This document shows, in pieces, positions 61,772 through 64,000 of a stretch of DNA of 64,000 nucleotides. Under the pieces are notes generated by a model. The model was not told where the DNA came from, did no database searches, and was given only the letters and a program-made list of their open reading frames with translations. A program made the position numbers and the translations under genes. Each line of letters opens with the position of its first letter. Position 1 is the stretch's first letter. The stretch lies in contig CAZVJY010000010.1 of assembly GCA_964626685.1 (NCBI GenBank), positions 1 through 64,000 of the forward strand, in the 5' to 3' direction. This DNA is from RGEC01 sp964626685 (GTDB lineage: Bacteria > Bacteroidota > Bacteroidia > NS11-12g > UBA955).

Positions 61772-64000
61772 TTAATCCTTGGAATCCAGCTTGAACCGCA
61801 CGCCAAAGTAAATTTCCCGGCCGCGGGTAGGTCCCCAAACCGATGAGGTATCAAAATAAGGGCTGAAAGGATTTTGCCACGAAATAATGGGTTGCAGCTG
61901 CCTGAAATCCATGATGTTTTCGCATCCGCCGTAAACCTCCACTTTCTTGAAAATTTTGGTAAACTGTGCATTCACCACGGTGTAGGGATTTGAGAAGTCA
62001 GGGCGGCGGAATTCTTCCGGGTTGGATTTTGTGTCGGGTAGACGCTGTTTGCCGTAGCGATGTATGTTTACATCAAAGTGAAACTGTTCATTAAGCGGTT
62101 TATAGCTGAAAGTGGTAAGCAGTTTATGCCTGGGATTAAATGGCAGCAGTTGCTTACGGCCATTTATTTCCCTGTACACATCCAGGAAGTTGTAGCCAGC
62201 TTTCAGCTCAATTCTTTGCTGAATTTTCAGATATACCTCCATCTGAAATCCATTGCTGATACTCTTGTCGGTGAAATTCTGAATGATGGCCTTGGTAGGG
62301 TCGGTATCATAATCGGGAAAAATCTGGTTTTGGAAACGGGTTTGGTAAAAATCCGCGCTAAGGTAACCCGATAGGTTTTCGTCGGCAGATTCGAATTTGT
62401 GGGTGAAGTTGATGCCCATATTGGTCGCTCTCTCCGGTTGCAGGGTTTCGGCGAATACAATGTTTCTGGAACTTACCAGCAGGCCAATATTTTCGCTGAA
62501 CAGGTTTACTGTTCTCCAGCCCGTGCCCACATTGGCCCTGAGAATGGTTTTTGGTGCGATGTCATATTTTAGCAGGGTTCTGGGGGTGAATTGAAATCCA
62601 AACTGATTATGGTGATCGTACCTCACGCCTGCAATCCAGGTGAGTTTGTCTTCAAAGAACCGCATGGTGTTTTCTGCGAATGCGCCCGGTATCACTTCGC
62701 GCCTGATATGTTTGCCATCGTATGTGCGGGTGAGTAGGGTATCGGTAAATGCAATGTTCTCATTCAGGTAAAGATGGCGCAGGCTAAAGCCGCTTTTCAG
62801 TGTGTGATTCGCATAACTCCACTCGTGCTGAATATTGGCGTATGCTTGATTTTGCCTGGCATCGTACTTCACGGTGCCGAAAAAAGAATTCTGTTGCTGG
62901 TGAAATGCCGAAGCAAAAAGCAACAGGTTGTGGTTTTTATTGAAGCGGTATCCTGTTTTGGTCCAGAATTCGGGATGGTTAACATTAACCGTTTGTCCGT
63001 AAACGGCGGTGCTACCCTGGTCTGTTTCAGCATTAAAAAAGGTTTGGCCGCCAATGCGCTGTTCATTCAAAAAACGAATACCAATGCGGCTGTGCCAGCC
63101 TGTTTCCTGTTCATTGCCGTATTTCCATTTATTGAAAATCATATAACGCCTCAGAAGTGGTAAATCCAAAAACCGGTCTTTGTCACGGTCAATTTTACCT
63201 GCCGGTTGTATCATGTGAAAAGTGGTGAGGTTGCTCCATTTCTCTTTTTTTATGGCATAGTTGGTGTTGAAGTGCTTCTCCCCGAAATTGTTGATGTAGC
63301 CATTCAGTAACAACCTTTCCGTATTGTCGGGCTCTTTGGTTTCCACATTGATTTGGCCACTGATACTTTCAAAGCCCTGTAATACGCTGTTTGCGCCTTT
63401 GGAAACATAGATGTTGTCCACCAAAGTGCCGGGAATGCTGCTAATGCCGTAGGTGTATGACAATCCCTGAATGAGCGGAAATCCGTCTATCAAAACCTGG
63501 TTGTAAACCCCTGAAAGACCAAGAATGCGCAGTTCCTTCGAGTTGGTAATCACATTGGTGGTTTGGGGTTGCACAGTGGTCTGGGTTTCGAAACAACCGG
63601 CCAGATCGCAACAGGCGGCTTTTCCCAGTTCGGTTTGGGTAATTTGCTCAGTTTTGATGGCCAGCCTGTCGGATATAATCACCCCGTCTTTTTCCTGTTT
63701 TATTTCTACTACCTCCATCTTCTCTAACTGCTGGAGGCGAAATGTAATATAGGTTTGGTTTTCGGCGTTTAGCGTGTCGGGCAGGTAATCGGCATGGCTG
63801 GCAATCAGCAGTTTACGGGCGATACCCTCACAAACAATGCTGAATTCACCATTGCTGTTGGTGGCGGTTCCCTCTGTGGCACCGACCCAAATAACCGTGG
63901 CGCCTGCAATGGGCTGGTTTTTGCCATTCATTACTTTGCCTGTAATGGTTTGTGCAGCTACTGCCATCGACAGCAGGCAACAGAAAACAAAAACCACGGT
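61772..64000 (-). CDS. TonB-dependent outer-membrane receptor (N-terminus cut by window edge)
   Basis: At least 742 codons of a TonB-dependent receptor whose start lies beyond the window; the first in-frame codon seen is GTG and the signal peptide is already under way. After the signal comes a carboxypeptidase-regulatory-like domain (ITGKVMNGKNQPIAGATVIW). A plug domain follows, with a cysteine-rich piece (KAACCDLAGCFETQ), LRILGLSGVYNQVLIDGFPL and VSKGANSVLQGFESISGQIN. A large barrel ends IYFGVRFKLDSKD. Similar CC-containing receptors in Bacteroidota are often placed with metal uptake, but nothing here fixes the substrate. Terminal-strand aromatic is at the usual place before four extra residues. 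Confidence 0.85.
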   Translation of the reverse strand, partial: TVVFVFCCLLSMAVAAQTITGKVMNGKNQPIAGATVIWVGATEGTATNSNGEFSIVCEGIARKLLIASHADYLPDTLNAENQTYITFRLQQLEKMEVVEIKQEKDGVIISDRLAIKTEQITQTELGKAACCDLAGCFETQTTVQPQTTNVITNSKELRILGLSGVYNQVLIDGFPLIQGLSYTYGISSIPGTLVDNIYVSKGANSVLQGFESISGQINVETKEPDNTERLLLNGYINNFGEKHFNTNYAIKKEKWSNLTTFHMIQPAGKIDRDKDRFLDLPLLRRYMIFNKWKYGNEQETGWHSRIGIRFLNEQRIGGQTFFNAETDQGSTAVYGQTVNVNHPEFWTKTGYRFNKNHNLLLFASAFHQQQNSFFGTVKYDARQNQAYANIQHEWSYANHTLKSGFSLRHLYLNENIAFTDTLLTRTYDGKHIRREVIPGAFAENTMRFFEDKLTWIAGVRYDHHNQFGFQFTPRTLLKYDIAPKTILRANVGTGWRTVNLFSENIGLLVSSRNIVFAETLQPERATNMGINFTHKFESADENLSGYLSADFYQTRFQNQIFPDYDTDPTKAIIQNFTDKSISNGFQMEVYLKIQQRIELKAGYNFLDVYREINGRKQLLPFNPRHKLLTTFSYKPLNEQFHFDVNIHRYGKQRLPDTKSNPEEFRRPDFSNPYTVVNAQFTKIFKKVEVYGGCENIMDFRQLQPIISWQNPFSPYFDTSSVWGPTRGREIYFGVRFKLDSKD

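Noticed and set aside
1..64000. CRISPR, prophage, insertion sequence or defence system
   Set aside because: No repeat-spacer array, integrase, transposase, terminal repeats or defence-type domain was seen. The only tandem repeat is the short mraZ operator.

Overview
The window comes from a member of the Bacteroidota. The evidence is: four secreted proteins with C-terminal type IX secretion (T9SS) sorting domains; a division and cell-wall (dcw) cluster in the usual Bacteroidota order; many promoter elements of the phylum type TAnnTTTG; few Shine-Dalgarno sequences; and a TonB-dependent receptor with an N-terminal carboxypeptidase-regulatory-like domain. I cannot place it below phylum. The murE product carries the DNPR motif and dapF is present, so the peptidoglycan should contain meso-diaminopimelate. 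I see no tRNA, rRNA, CRISPR array, insertion sequence, prophage or defence island. This reads as ordinary chromosomal core plus cell-surface genes.

Layout. 1-5.6 kb (+): DUF2851 protein, L-2-hydroxyglutarate oxidase (lhgO), SprT-like metalloprotease, a GT2 glycosyltransferase and a FAD oxidoreductase. 5.5-6.6 kb (-): a secreted BNR-repeat protein overlapping the oxidoreductase tail to tail. 6.7-10.5 kb (+): a tightly coupled trio (CCG-type Fe-S protein, a small protein of unknown function, an MFS transporter), then a GT4 glycosyltransferase. 10.5-25.5 kb (-): the dcw cluster mraZ-rsmH-ftsL-ftsI-murE-mraY-murD-ftsW-murG-murC-ftsQ-ftsA-ftsZ, nearly all overlapping or touching. 25.5-25.8 kb is its control region, with a full -33/-7 promoter, two MraZ-box-like repeat pairs and one consensus DnaA box. 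25.8-30.2 kb (+): a beta-barrel-like hypothetical protein coupled to lipA, then a T9SS BNR protein. 30.3-32.6 kb (-): dapF, an anti-sigma-like protein and an ECF-type sigma factor, divergent from an HtrA/DegP protease (32.7-34.2 kb, +). 34.3-35.9 kb (-): dnaB. 36.2-38.7 kb (+): clpC. 39.0-43.7 kb (-): a 1556-residue T9SS beta-helix/PKD surface protein. 43.9-47.6 kb (-): NlpC/P60 peptidase, M48 lipoprotein protease and TamA-like barrel. 47.6-52.2 kb (+): TrmH-family RNA methyltransferase, a 1124-residue membrane coiled-coil protein and a DCC1-type thiol protein. 52.2-52.7 kb (-): ssb. 52.9-59.1 kb (+): ABC-F ATPase, FKBP-like lipoprotein, RlmI-like methyltransferase and a second T9SS BNR protein. 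59.1-64.0 kb (-): DoxX protein, GyrI-like protein, T9SS protein and a TonB receptor cut by the window edge.

How the genes fit together. The dominant theme is the envelope: septal peptidoglycan synthesis and division, outer-membrane assembly, envelope stress (sigma/anti-sigma facing DegP) and T9SS-exported surface proteins. I found no clear new multi-gene system. The best leads are the mraZ control region, an ABC-F protein whose second P-loop is lost, the giant coiled-coil envelope protein, start codons that overlap head to head (tamA-like/trmH-like), and -7 elements so close to ATG codons that leaderless or near-leaderless transcripts are likely.
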